Made by a program: the position numbers and the translations under genes. From NCBI GenBank assembly GCA_021325295.1, contig JAJPHM010000013.1, positions 1 to 64,000 of the forward strand: DNA of 64,000 nt, given 5' to 3'. The notes below the pieces were generated by a model that saw only the letters and a program-made list of their open reading frames with translations, ran no database searches and was not told where the DNA came from. Positions within the stretch are counted from its first letter, which is position 1. Each line of letters opens with the position of its first letter. This document shows positions 50,308 through 60,018 of the stretch, piece after piece. This DNA comes from Nitrososphaeraceae archaeon. Its GTDB lineage: Archaea > Thermoproteota > Nitrososphaeria > Nitrososphaerales > Nitrososphaeraceae.

Positions 50308-50577
50308 ATGCTTGAAAAATTTATGGAAAAAATGCTTGAAAATGCTGCAGCTGCTTACGCACCCATGCTCGGAGGGATGGCCGAGAAACGTGCTTGCGAG
50401 CTCCGAGAGATGAGAACCAAAGTCAGAACTAGTCCAGAAGAAGTTGAAGCGTGGTTCGATAAAGAAATAGAAAAAGTTTGCAACATAAAAGTCGAAGACA
50501 TTATCAGAAAGGTTGACGAAAAACCAGACTATCTGGAGCAAAATGGTCTCGAGCCCAAAAGCAGCAAACTCATCTGA
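50308..50577 (+). CDS. Hypothetical helical protein
   Basis: 89 residues from ATG at 50308: LEKFMEKMLENAAAAYAPMLGGMAEKRACELREM, then VRTSPEEVEAWFDKEIEKVCNIKVEDI. Likely two helices; no family recognised. The upstream ATG at 50203 would add 35 atypical residues and is less likely. Confidence 0.5.
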   Translation: MLEKFMEKMLENAAAAYAPMLGGMAEKRACELREMRTKVRTSPEEVEAWFDKEIEKVCNIKVEDIIRKVDEKPDYLEQNGLEPKSSKLI

Positions 50578-50660
50578 GCATTGCCAAGAGAAACGGTCAA
50601 TTCAGAGTAGACAGTATGATCTGAAGCTATGGCCAAGTTCAACCTTTGCTTCTCAAACAG

Positions 50661-50954
50661 TTAGCCGGAAGTAGCATTCTGTCCAGTGCTATTGGTGCCG
50701 GTGACATTTCTCAGAGAAGGAGGAATTGTAGCTTCCTGCGGGCTTATAATTGGCGCGGGAGGCAGACCATACTGTTGTCTTAATGAATTTTGCTGCTGTT
50801 CCAGAACGCTGGTCGCATTTGCCGGACCTACATGACCAAACCATATCCAGAGAAGCACGATTATCGCAAGAGATATGCCCATAGCAAGAATTGCCCATGC
50901 AGCACCGGTAAGGTGGTGATACCCTGACTCCTTGTCATCATGCTTTGCACTCAT
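50661..50954 (-). CDS. Hypothetical single-pass membrane protein
   Basis: 97 residues: a charged N-terminus (AKHDDKESGYHH), one transmembrane helix (AAWAILAMGISLAIIVLLWIW), then an Asn/Gln-rich extracytosolic tail with several N-glycosylation sites (NVTGTNSTGQNATSG). Divergent spacing to the 50577 gene (convergent) and upstream of nothing else. No family recognised. Confidence 0.6.
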   Translation of the reverse strand: MSAKHDDKESGYHHLTGAAWAILAMGISLAIIVLLWIWFGHVGPANATSVLEQQQNSLRQQYGLPPAPIISPQEATIPPSLRNVTGTNSTGQNATSG

Positions 50955-51051
50955 TATTATTCTACTTCCTCCTTCCCATCAACGCTATCCTCCAAGGGAT
51001 ATGAAAAGATTTGCAAATAACCTCATTCTTTCATCAAACCAAGGTCCACCT

Positions 51052-53622
51052 TTACTTTAATTTCGAACCTCTAGGCCTGAAGACTAGCATCTCTGGCCTG
51101 TTCCATGAACTAAAATCCTGGTCCTTCCAGTCTCTGGGAAAGTACACCTTTTTAGTCTCACGGGATTGTTCAAAACCAGCCGCAAGTGCAATAGCTACAA
51201 GCGCATCAAGTTCAGGAGCATCTTTTTTCATGTCTGTCAATAGATGCAGGGCTCCTTCCTTGGCAAGCTTTTTCTGCATTAATACAAACAGGGACTGAAA
51301 TTTCGTCTTTTCTTCATCTGTCGATGGACTGTACTGCATCGGGACAACCATCAAAAAATTATCAATTGATCCGTCCATGATGTTTGGCAACAGCTTTTCA
51401 AAATCTCCCCAAAAGGCGGACGCGTTCTGAGGCGCCAGCTTGGCAAAGTTTGACTTTGCCTTCAGGATCTCACTTTGATCTTTACCAATACCTATAAAGT
51501 ACTCAGACCAGTTGTCTGCTGCAATTCTCTGCAAAAGCTCTCCCCTGCGCATACCTATTTCAAGGTTGACTTTAGAATACAATTTCCTTGCTTTGGTTAT
51601 TGTCTTGTTGATCTGGGTTGCCGGATTTCCTTCATGGAAGAACTGGTACACAACTGCCCACCTTGCCCTGAATACTTCGGGGAATTGCTTTGAATTTATC
51701 AGCTCTTTGAAAAGCTCTGGCACAGATAGCTGAGGGTTGGGTTCTGCAAAATCTGTAAAGAATGCATCAGTTCTGGATACTGCCTCAAGCTTTGGCAGGT
51801 ACAGCTCGTCATACAGGTTGTTAACCCTGTTCCACGCCCTTATCGGGTCAGACCCCATGTAAGTCACAGCCAGATCAGACAGCCATAGAACTTCAGCCAG
51901 CAGCTTGAGCTTGTCAGAGTCGTAGCCAAGTGAAGTCAGCTGGAGCAGAAGGCGTGCAAACCTTTCCTGGGCAATCTTTTGTTTAAAAAAAGGAAAATCA
52001 GTTCTCCATACAAGCGCTTCTACAATAAGGCTCTCAGTGGGGCTCCATTCTTGCTTGACGTATTCTGGATGGGTAGTTGCAAATTCTTCCGGGGGAAGCA
52101 AAACCGACCTAAAATACCGAAAATAGTTTTGAAATTCATCCTTGGTCATGGTAAAATAGGCGTCAAGAATTCTGGTCCTGCGTATCTCATCAACAGTCCG
52201 GATAACATTTGGGCCTTTTTGTACGGGCCTTTTGACTTTTGTAGCGGCTGGATTTTTTGACCCCTTTCCTTCTCCTTCTCCATCTCCTCCCTTTTCCACC
52301 TGACCACTTTCTTCATTCTTGCCGACGACCTTTACTCCTCTGTCATCGGTTGCTGCTTTATCACTACCGGACTGCAAGGCCAGATTCTGATACGGATCAT
52401 AGTCATGCAATAACCCTGCAACCAGTATTATCTCGTAATCCTTGGGACCAAATGTAAAGCTGCGAAATTCTCTTGGAAGCATGTGAAGAGCCATGTAAGA
52501 GACTTCCAACGAATGATGGAAGCTGTGGTATTCGCTTGCCCCTTCACCTATGCCCTGCTTTGTATATTCATTTTTCAGGAATTTCATCAAAAGCTGCAGA
52601 TTTTCTATTCTTTCCTGAGGGAGTCCCCTCTGCAATGCTATTTCAATTATGCTTGAAGCAAGTTCGTCGTCCCGGACGATTGCCAGGTTTGCACTTGTAT
52701 AACCTATGATATCCTCCTTTACTCCCGGGATATGCTTTATAGCTTCTCTGTATATCAGCCTCAGCGGCAGGCTTTTGTTGAGGTAGATCCAAAATGCGGC
52801 TGACTTTAAGTGAAAACGGATCCTCGGACTTTCCCGCTCGATAACTTCGTCAGCAGCTGAAACCATTTTTGCATTGAGGTCAGAGATGGCAGCGCTCAGC
52901 TCGGTGTCATCTATGTTCATCCTCTCCTTCGTATCTACAAATCTTGCCCTTTCTGTATTCATTACAAGCCACTGGGGGATCTTGACTATGTACGTATAGG
53001 GCCCCTGTTTCCTTGTGCCTTCTACAAATATCCTTTCCCTGGATGTGGTAGCAATGTTCCTGCGGCCTGTATGAAGAGGAAGGTCGCGGTCTCTGACCAC
53101 CTTTACAAGCACTTCATTTTTTGCGTTTTGTTGCAGCCTGAGCAGGATATGCCAATACTTTCCCTTGTCCATCCAAATAGGTGTCTGTGTTTCCCTGTCC
53201 CAAAAGTCGGTTGGCCCAATCGGAACAAATCCGTTCTCGTACAGCTTTGTCATGGGGTTGTACGAGCGGTATTCATAATCGCCAATGGACGGATCAAGCT
53301 TGCGCGCTAGGTACCTTGCCTCAAGCACCGTGTTAGCTGATTTTGTAAATTCGCGGTAGGCCATCACGCCCCATATTGTTCCAAGTGCGCTGAACAGGGT
53401 AAATAGCGCACTTGGAAGGTCGATGCTATGGTAGAGCAGGTACTTTGGAATAAGGGGGATTCCAAACCACCCTGTGGATAGCAGGCCGGCAAAGGCAAGG
53501 GTGATGAAAAGCCACCTTGCAAGGTCATTATAGTAGAGGCTGAACGACTTTTCGCCACTCCTGTCTCTCTCCTTGGCCTTGCTCACTATCTGCCCCCTTC
53601 TTTTGCTCCGTCTTTGCTCCAC
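51052..53622 (-). CDS. Membrane protein with HD phosphohydrolase domain
   Basis: 856 residues. Two N-terminal helices (FITLAFAGLLSTGWFGIPLI, LFTLFSALGTIWGVMAY) anchor it; then a domain of about 250 residues; then an HD region with YHSFHHSLEV (about 365) and LLHDYDPY (about 403) as metal-binding His and HD pairs. A long charged linker (GQVEKGGDGEGEGKGSKN) splits the HD domain from a helical C-terminal part. HD proteins hydrolyse nucleotides or cyclic nucleotides; substrate unknown. Unusually large for the family. Confidence 0.75.
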   Translation of the reverse strand: MEQRRSKRRGQIVSKAKERDRSGEKSFSLYYNDLARWLFITLAFAGLLSTGWFGIPLIPKYLLYHSIDLPSALFTLFSALGTIWGVMAYREFTKSANTVLEARYLARKLDPSIGDYEYRSYNPMTKLYENGFVPIGPTDFWDRETQTPIWMDKGKYWHILLRLQQNAKNEVLVKVVRDRDLPLHTGRRNIATTSRERIFVEGTRKQGPYTYIVKIPQWLVMNTERARFVDTKERMNIDDTELSAAISDLNAKMVSAADEVIERESPRIRFHLKSAAFWIYLNKSLPLRLIYREAIKHIPGVKEDIIGYTSANLAIVRDDELASSIIEIALQRGLPQERIENLQLLMKFLKNEYTKQGIGEGASEYHSFHHSLEVSYMALHMLPREFRSFTFGPKDYEIILVAGLLHDYDPYQNLALQSGSDKAATDDRGVKVVGKNEESGQVEKGGDGEGEGKGSKNPAATKVKRPVQKGPNVIRTVDEIRRTRILDAYFTMTKDEFQNYFRYFRSVLLPPEEFATTHPEYVKQEWSPTESLIVEALVWRTDFPFFKQKIAQERFARLLLQLTSLGYDSDKLKLLAEVLWLSDLAVTYMGSDPIRAWNRVNNLYDELYLPKLEAVSRTDAFFTDFAEPNPQLSVPELFKELINSKQFPEVFRARWAVVYQFFHEGNPATQINKTITKARKLYSKVNLEIGMRRGELLQRIAADNWSEYFIGIGKDQSEILKAKSNFAKLAPQNASAFWGDFEKLLPNIMDGSIDNFLMVVPMQYSPSTDEEKTKFQSLFVLMQKKLAKEGALHLLTDMKKDAPELDALVAIALAAGFEQSRETKKVYFPRDWKDQDFSSWNRPEMLVFRPRGSKLK

Positions 53623-53940
53623 AGCACAGCTTGCCTGCTCACTTTTAATTTATCGCCTCGCCAGATGTAAAATTCAGATAATAGCAAACTGTATTGTAAA
53701 GACCTTTGTCAGTACGAGCCAAGCCTGTATTGAATCTGCCTGCCAGTACATCCTATCGACAGCTCGGACCATATAATAATACTGGTTTCAACCAGAATGC
53801 CAAACGTGTTGTGCCGAGGCCGGCAGCATGGGCTGCTTCCAGCTCTTGACTTGGCAACAGTCACACTACTGCAAATCACTGTGTTATTTCTGCAGTTATA
53901 CACCTGACTTACTTGCCCATTATATCGTAGGAACCCTAAC
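53623..53940. other. Intergenic, no gene
   Basis: Between the HD protein (start 53622, minus) and the 3' end of bluB. Nothing recognisable apart from the HD gene's own upstream region. Confidence 0.4.
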
Positions 53941-54732
53941 CTAACCTGACCTTCTGTTTTCCTTTGGTCCTTGATCTCGAATCTCCCTGACGGAATTACA
54001 AAACTCTTTCCAAGAATCCGCTCTGCTCCTTCCCCATTCCTCAAAATATATTACTTCGTCAAGGCTCATTCTTGGAAGCCATCCTGCCTTCTCCAAGTCA
54101 GGCTTTTCTGCAAATTCATGCACATACCCAAGGCACAGGTAGGCCACGGGCCTTATGTGCTCGGGTATATGCAGTATCTTGTTGAGGTCTTCGTTTGCAA
54201 GGATGCTTACCCATCCCACACCTATCCCTTCTGCTCTGGCAGCAAGCCAGAGGTTCTGTATTGCACAGCATACGCTATAAACGCCTGTTTCAGCAATGGC
54301 TGTCCTGCCAAGGACAAATGGGCCGAACCTTGTATGATCGTAGGTAATGCATATGTTGAGAGCTGACTCCATTATTCCCTCAAGCTTTAGGGAAGCATAC
54401 TTTTCCTGTCTTGGCCTATCTCCGTCGAGCATAGAAATAGATCTTTGCCTTTCCTTGAGGAAAGATTCTTTGACTTTTCGCCTGGTTTCTCTGTCTCTTA
54501 TCATGATAAAGTTCCAGGGCTGAGAAAAGCCGACAGAGGGGGCGTGGTGCGCAGCATTTAGGATCTTTGCCAGAACATCGCTAGGTATGTCCCTGCCAGC
54601 TGCGAAATGCGACCTGACATCGCGCCGTGAAAAAATTGCTCTGTACAGGCCGTCCTTTTCGCAGTCAGTAAATAGGGAATTGCCTAGTGCACTTCTGCTC
54701 TCTCTGTCGTTGTTGCCCTCACTGCTGACCAT
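53941..54732 (-). CDS. bluB: 5,6-dimethylbenzimidazole synthase BluB
   Basis: 263 residues. Nitroreductase fold with FMN-binding RAIFSRRDVRSHF, HHAPSVGFSQPWNFIMI, and the BluB signature TAIAETGVYSVCCAIQNLWLAARAEGIGVGWVSI and AYLCLGYVHEF. BluB cannibalises FMN to make the lower ligand of cobalamin; Thaumarchaeota make cobalamin. Other nitroreductases are less likely because of the SVGFSQPWNF motif. Confidence 0.9.
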   Translation of the reverse strand: MVSSEGNNDRESRSALGNSLFTDCEKDGLYRAIFSRRDVRSHFAAGRDIPSDVLAKILNAAHHAPSVGFSQPWNFIMIRDRETRRKVKESFLKERQRSISMLDGDRPRQEKYASLKLEGIMESALNICITYDHTRFGPFVLGRTAIAETGVYSVCCAIQNLWLAARAEGIGVGWVSILANEDLNKILHIPEHIRPVAYLCLGYVHEFAEKPDLEKAGWLPRMSLDEVIYFEEWGRSRADSWKEFCNSVREIRDQGPKENRRSG

Positions 54733-54877
54733 GCTTTACTGTTGCTACATGCCTGTATTTCTTTATTCATTTTCTGTTAGCTATCTGCTCAATTCCTGTC
54801 TGCCGGCTGGTTCTCGCTTCTTATTGCTCTGTAGCAAGTGCATGTTTGACCCGCATTAGGTTCGGATTTGGTCTTAT

Positions 54878-56029
54878 TTAGCTGCCTCTGTATACCGCGG
54901 TCAGGGTCGATGCCCCGGGCCCGGCCGTCACCAAGTGAACCCTGCTTGTTGTACCGTCAGACCAGTGGTCAAAGACATAACCGCCATAGTCTTCTGCTGT
55001 AACTTGGTATGTCTGGCTGCTGTTGACAGTAAACTGCGCCGGTGAATACGCTGACTGTATCTGCTGGCCGTTCTGACCCAGCGCGATATAAAAGCCGGTC
55101 ACCTCTGCGCCTGCTGTATTGACTGTGCTGACTGATACTGTAGATCCAGTGGAGGCCTGGCCTGTGGCTGTTGAAGTGGGTGAAGGAGTAGGGGTTACAG
55201 CTGTTGATGCTGACGCGGCCACAGGTGTACCAGTGTTCGCAGCCGCAGGAACAGGAACAGAAACGGAACCTGTTGCGCCTGAACTGTAAATCCCCACCCA
55301 GTCAGGCAGAACGGTAAATGCTGGAGTGCTGTACTGGTATGCAATTCCAATGCTATGCGCCAATGCCAAGTTTTGATTCGGATCTCCCACTCCACTTCCT
55401 GCATCGCTGCTCAATCCCATGTATCTGTCAGGGGGATACTGTTTGAGCCACGGGATCTGTCCCGCCTGGCTCCACTCATGTTCAAAGGATAGGATGTCGC
55501 AGACTGACATGAGGCTCCTATCAACATAAACCATGCCTGGATTGCATATGACAGTCTTTCCTTGCCCTTTGAGATCAGAATAGAGCTGTGATTGGTAACT
55601 GTCGCTGGACGGGTTAGAGTTATCCACAAAAACTCCATCTGCAATTCCTGCTATCTTGTTGGCTTCAGAGATTGCAGTCGAAATGGGTACACCTTCGTAT
55701 CCTACACTCATGTACCCGATGACCTTGGTTCCTGCGCTATGAAGCTGGTTTATTCCAGCCGTAGTGATCCCGTCGCTATTTATGTCAAGAATTGCCATGG
55801 TTGGATGTACCGATGCAATCTTGGTTAGGGTTGCCTGGTCAGCCGGCCCGTAGTATAGAATCATTGACGGATACGCCGGATCGGCAAATGCTCCGATGGT
55901 TGTGCACCCTGCTAGAATCATTGCAATGGTGCCAGAAATAATTCCCAGCACAGCTTTGCCTGCTTCCCTTTGTTGTCTTGCTGACAAGCTTCTACAGATC
56001 ATTTTCGCCGCTGTGCAGAATTCTGGCAA
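54878..56029 (-). CDS. Secreted spherulin-4-like/GH135-type protein
   Basis: 383 residues. N-terminal hydrophobic part with LAGC (possible lipobox or export helix), then residues about 55-255: MILYYGPADQATLTKIASVHPTMAILDINSDGI, VIGYMSVGYEGVPI, GVFVDNSNPS, ICNPGMVYVDRSLM, DILSFEHEWSQ: the TIM-barrel-like spherulin-4 family, with acidic residues at strand ends. A C-terminal Ser/Thr-rich linker leads to a beta-domain (YQVTAEDYGGYVFDHWSDG). Likely attacks or binds polysaccharide outside the cell. Exact substrate unknown. Confidence 0.75.
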   Translation of the reverse strand: MPEFCTAAKMICRSLSARQQREAGKAVLGIISGTIAMILAGCTTIGAFADPAYPSMILYYGPADQATLTKIASVHPTMAILDINSDGITTAGINQLHSAGTKVIGYMSVGYEGVPISTAISEANKIAGIADGVFVDNSNPSSDSYQSQLYSDLKGQGKTVICNPGMVYVDRSLMSVCDILSFEHEWSQAGQIPWLKQYPPDRYMGLSSDAGSGVGDPNQNLALAHSIGIAYQYSTPAFTVLPDWVGIYSSGATGSVSVPVPAAANTGTPVAASASTAVTPTPSPTSTATGQASTGSTVSVSTVNTAGAEVTGFYIALGQNGQQIQSAYSPAQFTVNSSQTYQVTAEDYGGYVFDHWSDGTTSRVHLVTAGPGASTLTAVYRGS

Positions 56030-56425
56030 GTTTTATAAAAGGTCCGAAAGATTTTGCTGACTTTAACCTTCAGTTGAAGGTAAAGGAGCAGAGCGAGAGA
56101 GACTATTTTTGGCGAAAATGGTCTGTAGAATGCCTGCCGCAGCATGCATCCTTCCCGTGCTCTGCTCCCATATCATATTGCCTGATAATTGCTATAATGG
56201 TTATGCAATCTGGCTCTGGTCAAACAGTAGGTCTGCAGGTTGTGAAAAATAGATTTTGAACATGAGTCTAAAAACTGTCTGTACAATCTCCTCTCCGCAT
56301 TTGATAGCCAAGTCAATTGCAACTGTCGTTTTGGTTGATGTTAGAAAACCAAACCAAACTCTTTTTGCAAAATCCTGCGCAAATATATATTTGGGCATCC
56401 TAGGTATGGAATCAAATCAGGTAAC
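56030..56425 (+). promoter_or_regulatory. Intergenic with tRNA-Val promoter
   Basis: No gene. A TATA box AAATATATATTT (about 56380-56391) lies about 40 bases before the tRNA-Val gene, a fitting position for TFB-dependent tRNA transcription. Confidence 0.5.
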
Positions 56426-56500
56426 GGGCCGGTGGTCTAGCCTGGTTAAGATACCGCCTTGACATGGCGGGGGTCGTTGGTTCGAATCCGACCCGGCCCA
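56426..56500 (+). tRNA. tRNA-Val(GAC)
   Basis: 75 nt: acceptor GGGCCGG/CCGGCCC, D-arm GTCT-loop-AGAT with TGGTTA, anticodon arm CCGCC-TTGACAT-GGCGG (anticodon GAC, Val), variable GGGTC, T-arm GTTGG-TTCGAAT-CCGAC. CCA not encoded; discriminator A. No intron. Repeats related to its 3' end lie on either side of the decarboxylase gene downstream. Confidence 0.96.
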
Positions 56501-56585
56501 CTACGGATTTGTTGCTATTCTTGGCTTCAGATCAGATCAGTTAATGTCCAAATGCTTCCCTTTCTATTGACTCCTAAACCAAATC

Positions 56586-56618
56586 AACTACAAATTTATA
56601 GTTAATCCGACCCGGGAC
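56586..56618 (+). repeat. Decarboxylase cassette direct repeat, copy 1
   Basis: AACTACAAATTTATAG then TTAATCCGACCCGGGAC. Its AATCCGACCCGG (56604-56615) is identical to the T-arm/acceptor part of tRNA-Val at 56485-56496. Copy 2 is at 58441-58472. Confidence 0.65.
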
Positions 56619-56673
56619 ATTTAGGTCGTTTGAGCAACTTTGATGGCCAGCAGACTGATGGTCACTTGGTTCA

Positions 56674-58359
56674 TTACTTTAACCTCCCAGCTAATCCCCT
56701 GGTGAGTCGGTGCAGTGCAGGTGACTTATCAAAAGGGTCTAGCCTAACATCTAGTATTGAAAATTCTTCAACGTAACTTGTGGCAGCTTTTATGGCGTTA
56801 TCAAACTGTTCTTCTGTCTCTACAACACAGCCTCTGCCTCCACCAATCAGCTTTGGGATATTACTATATTGCCATCTTTGGATGTCGTTAAAAGGTCCAT
56901 CAATCATCAACCGCTCGGTAAGGTATCCACAATTGTTAAGAACTATAACTATTGGATTGATATGGAACCTGAGGGCCGTTGATAGCTCTATCCCTGTCAT
57001 TTGAAAAGCTCCATCGCCTACGATTACTATCGGGCGAAGGTCTGGCTTGGCAAGTTTTGTTCCAAGGCTTGCCGGGATAGAGAAGCCCAGTGACGCATAG
57101 TATGCTGGAGATAGAAATTCGTTGTTTCCTGTAAGCAAGAGATCTGTCCCGGCAAACAATGCATCACCAACATCTGTGATAACAAGCATGTTTGGTGTCA
57201 GAAATGAGTTCAGTCGTTCAAACACGTATTTGATGGTAATTTTTTTTGCGCTATTGGAGGGGTAAGCAATCCGGGGACGAAAATGGGGGATACTCTTTCT
57301 TTTGTATTTTCGCGGATGTACTTTTGCATGAGTTAGAGCCTGAATAAAATCCTGTATAAGAATATCACTGTAGTGGTGATAGCTGATAGAGATCCCATCT
57401 GTTGAAACATTTATTGTTTTCTTGGAATCGATTTTTGCAGTAAAAATTCCGAGATCAATATCTGTCATCATGGCACCCAGCATTATAATGCAGTCGCTTG
57501 TTTCAACATATTCTCTGACAGAGCCTTGCCCTATGGCTCCCGCATAAACACCGATGTAAAGTGGATGAAGACTGTCTATGACAGATTTGCTCAGGATAGT
57601 AGTTGCAGCGGGAATGCCAGATTTGTCGATAAATTGAATCAACTGTTTCTTGAGCCCGAATCGCTGGATCTCCACTCCGGCAATTATTACAGGCATAAGG
57701 GCCGAATTTATCATTGATACTGCTTCGTTTACTGCCTCCCTGAGGGCCAAACGATCGCTTTTTTGCGATGATTCTGAAAGGGATTCTGCTGTATAGCTGT
57801 TGTAGTTGTTGTTATGACGATTTGTTATTGGTTTGGAAATTATGTCTCTTGGTAACTCGATATAGGCAGGGCGCTTGTATCGTATCGCAAGGGAGATGGC
57901 ATTATCGATTTCGTTTTTCGCGTCCTCTGGTTTGTCCAGCACAGTAGAAGCAACGGTAATCTCGTCAAAGACTTTCTTTTGAGTATCAAATTCCTTAACT
58001 TTATGATGAAGCAACGGGTTCTTTGTCCGTTCGTTTATCCCTGGTGAACCGCTTATAACTATGACAGGGGACTTTTCTGCATAAGCCTGAGCGGTAGTGT
58101 TTATTACCTTTAATCCTCCAACCCCATAAGTGACACATACGACTCCCAGCCCGTTAAGGCGAGCATATGCATCGGCAGCAAAACCAGCACCTTGCTCATC
58201 GCATGTATTTACAACAATGAGCTTGGATGCAGTCAACATATTATAGAACTTTAGCACATAATCTCCAGGTACTCCAAAGACATGACGTACACCTTTTTCG
58301 TAGATCTGTTGAATAAGGTAATCTCCAATGCTGACTTGGTCCAACTGCGATAGCTGCAA
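56674..58359 (-). CDS. Thiamine-diphosphate 2-oxoacid decarboxylase (PDC/IPDC-like)
   Basis: 561 residues. ThDP-enzyme motifs: Glu55 in CDEQGAGFAADAYARLNG, the His pair LLHHKV (H118/H119) typical of pyruvate/indolepyruvate decarboxylases, and GDGAFQMTGIELSTALRFHI...LNNCGY (about 445-475) for cofactor binding. Thus a non-oxidative decarboxylase rather than acetolactate synthase. Physiological acid unknown. The gene is flanked by 32-bp direct repeats related to the tRNA-Val 3' end, so it may have been acquired. Confidence 0.85.
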   Translation of the reverse strand: MQLSQLDQVSIGDYLIQQIYEKGVRHVFGVPGDYVLKFYNMLTASKLIVVNTCDEQGAGFAADAYARLNGLGVVCVTYGVGGLKVINTTAQAYAEKSPVIVISGSPGINERTKNPLLHHKVKEFDTQKKVFDEITVASTVLDKPEDAKNEIDNAISLAIRYKRPAYIELPRDIISKPITNRHNNNYNSYTAESLSESSQKSDRLALREAVNEAVSMINSALMPVIIAGVEIQRFGLKKQLIQFIDKSGIPAATTILSKSVIDSLHPLYIGVYAGAIGQGSVREYVETSDCIIMLGAMMTDIDLGIFTAKIDSKKTINVSTDGISISYHHYSDILIQDFIQALTHAKVHPRKYKRKSIPHFRPRIAYPSNSAKKITIKYVFERLNSFLTPNMLVITDVGDALFAGTDLLLTGNNEFLSPAYYASLGFSIPASLGTKLAKPDLRPIVIVGDGAFQMTGIELSTALRFHINPIVIVLNNCGYLTERLMIDGPFNDIQRWQYSNIPKLIGGGRGCVVETEEQFDNAIKAATSYVEEFSILDVRLDPFDKSPALHRLTRGLAGRLK

Positions 58360-58440
58360 TACCTTTGTAGATATTTAACTTAGAGGCCATTCAGATGCAT
58401 GAGAGTGCCTGATGTGGCATCTAATCTAGAATCCAAAATT

Positions 58441-58472
58441 AACTGCAAATCTTTAGTTAATCCGACTGGGAC
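58441..58472 (+). repeat. Decarboxylase cassette direct repeat, copy 2
   Basis: AACTGCAAATCTTTAG then TTAATCCGACTGGGAC, about 85 percent like copy 1 at 56586. The pair is 1855 bp apart with only the decarboxylase gene between. Confidence 0.65.
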
Positions 58473-58658
58473 CGTTTTGATAACAAAGTATAGCATATTC
58501 GAGCTCACTACTGTTGAACTATCGAATTTTTTCTTCAATTGCATACCAGTTTCAGTATAATCGCCCGCCAAGACATAGACCGAGCAAACAAGCAAACAAA
58601 CATCTGCATCTACAACTCACTCACTCTATACAACATACAAAAGGCAAAAAGTGTTAAT

Positions 58659-58883
58659 ATGGATATGAGAAGACAGCATATATCTTCAAGCAGCATACGT
58701 TCTGCAGGATATGATAAAGAGACAAAAACTCTGGAGGTTGAATTTGTTTCTGGTGGCGTATATCAATACAAAGGAGTGCCAGAGTATGTCTATACGGAAT
58801 TTCTAGCCTCTCCATCAAGAGGGGTGTATTTTTCAACCGAGATAAGAGATCATTATCCTACCACAAAAGTGTCTGAAGCATAG
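58659..58883 (+). CDS. KTSC domain protein
   Basis: 74 residues from ATG at 58659. Seen: SSSIRSAGYDKETKTLEVEFVSGGVYQYKGVPEYVYTEFLASPSRGVYFSTEIR, the KTSC pattern in which a Tyr-Gly-V-P-x-x-V-Y turn recurs. KTSC domains occur in RNA- and DNA-associated proteins; function unknown. Confidence 0.8.
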   Translation: MDMRRQHISSSSIRSAGYDKETKTLEVEFVSGGVYQYKGVPEYVYTEFLASPSRGVYFSTEIRDHYPTTKVSEA

Positions 58884-59082
58884 GAAGCAACTGCTGTATT
58901 GGGATAAATCCGAATTCAAGCCTGACAAGACTGTCAAAAATACAAGCTTCTTCTCCCAATTGCTAAAAGCAAGATTGGTAGTTGCTCTCATGGGGTTGCT
59001 TGAGAAGCCTGACTTCATCATATTGACAACTATACGACTTTTTTTTTTCACTTCATTCACCTGCTGTCTATATCATCATTAA

Positions 59083-60018
59083 ATGCCTAGAGAAAGGTAT
59101 ATTGCTATGCCAGATATAGGCAAGGGACTTGGACTTGCCTTCATTACCGCTATTGCATGGACTTTTTGGTCAATACTTTCAGACATTGTAGTGTCGATTA
59201 ACAGCCATACTGCCATCTTGTATCTTACCATAATCGAGATCGCTGTGGCCCTAATTAGCACAATGATATCCATAATTTACATCTTTTTGCTGGGCAGGAA
59301 AATAACCTCTGAAGACCGCAGGCTGGTAAAATATCCTGTAATTTCGGGTATTTGCTTTGGCATCGGGACAATCATATACTTTAGCCTGATTGGAAACCAG
59401 AACTATCCCCTCGTCTCGTCATTTCAATTCGGTTACATCGTAGTGCTGGCCCTGCTCATAAACAGGATAAAGCAAGAGCAGCTCAAGCGAAAGTATCTGC
59501 TTGGCAGCATACTGGTCGTTGCAGGATTTGTACTGCAAAGCTCAGCCCTCATCCAGTCAAATACTTCCGGTTCGATTGCTGGGGTTCTGCTGCTTTCAAT
59601 AGCTCTGCTCGTTCTGTATGCTATAGGGTTCTACTCTTCTTTTTACTATGCTTACGGAAAGATGCAGATCCCGGTTGCAGGACCAATAGTTGTTGGAATG
59701 ATACTTGGCACTACAGTGATCTATGGCCTTGCCACCAACGCCTACTCGTCATTTGGTCTTGTCAAATTTAGCGGCGTAGGGCTATCGCTGGTAATAGCTG
59801 TAATGATAGTGCTGGCATACTATAGCGAGCAGTTCAGTTACAGGCTGCTAAGGGACGCGAAGGCAAAATTTCTAAACCTCTCAAATATAATTTCTAACCT
59901 CGAACTTGTCGGAGTGACCCTGTACTCGGTATTTTTTCTATCAATATCCTATCCACTGCTGATCATAGGGCTTGTCGTGACCTTTGCTGGAGTGTTGATC
60001 GTCGCAATCTCCGAGTAG
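59083..60018 (+). CDS. EamA/DMT family transporter
   Basis: 311 residues with ten hydrophobic helices in two EamA repeats (LGLAFITAIAWTFWSILSDIV; FLSISYPLLIIGLVVTFAGVLIVAIS). Drug/metabolite transporter superfamily; substrate unknown. Possibly co-transcribed with nothing. Confidence 0.82.
   Translation: MPRERYIAMPDIGKGLGLAFITAIAWTFWSILSDIVVSINSHTAILYLTIIEIAVALISTMISIIYIFLLGRKITSEDRRLVKYPVISGICFGIGTIIYFSLIGNQNYPLVSSFQFGYIVVLALLINRIKQEQLKRKYLLGSILVVAGFVLQSSALIQSNTSGSIAGVLLLSIALLVLYAIGFYSSFYYAYGKMQIPVAGPIVVGMILGTTVIYGLATNAYSSFGLVKFSGVGLSLVIAVMIVLAYYSEQFSYRLLRDAKAKFLNLSNIISNLELVGVTLYSVFFLSISYPLLIIGLVVTFAGVLIVAISE

Noticed and set aside
58890-59060. Frame reading KARLVVALMGLLEKPDFIIL, like an ABC ATPase piece
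   Set aside because: No Walker A or signature motif and no start; too short and probably chance.
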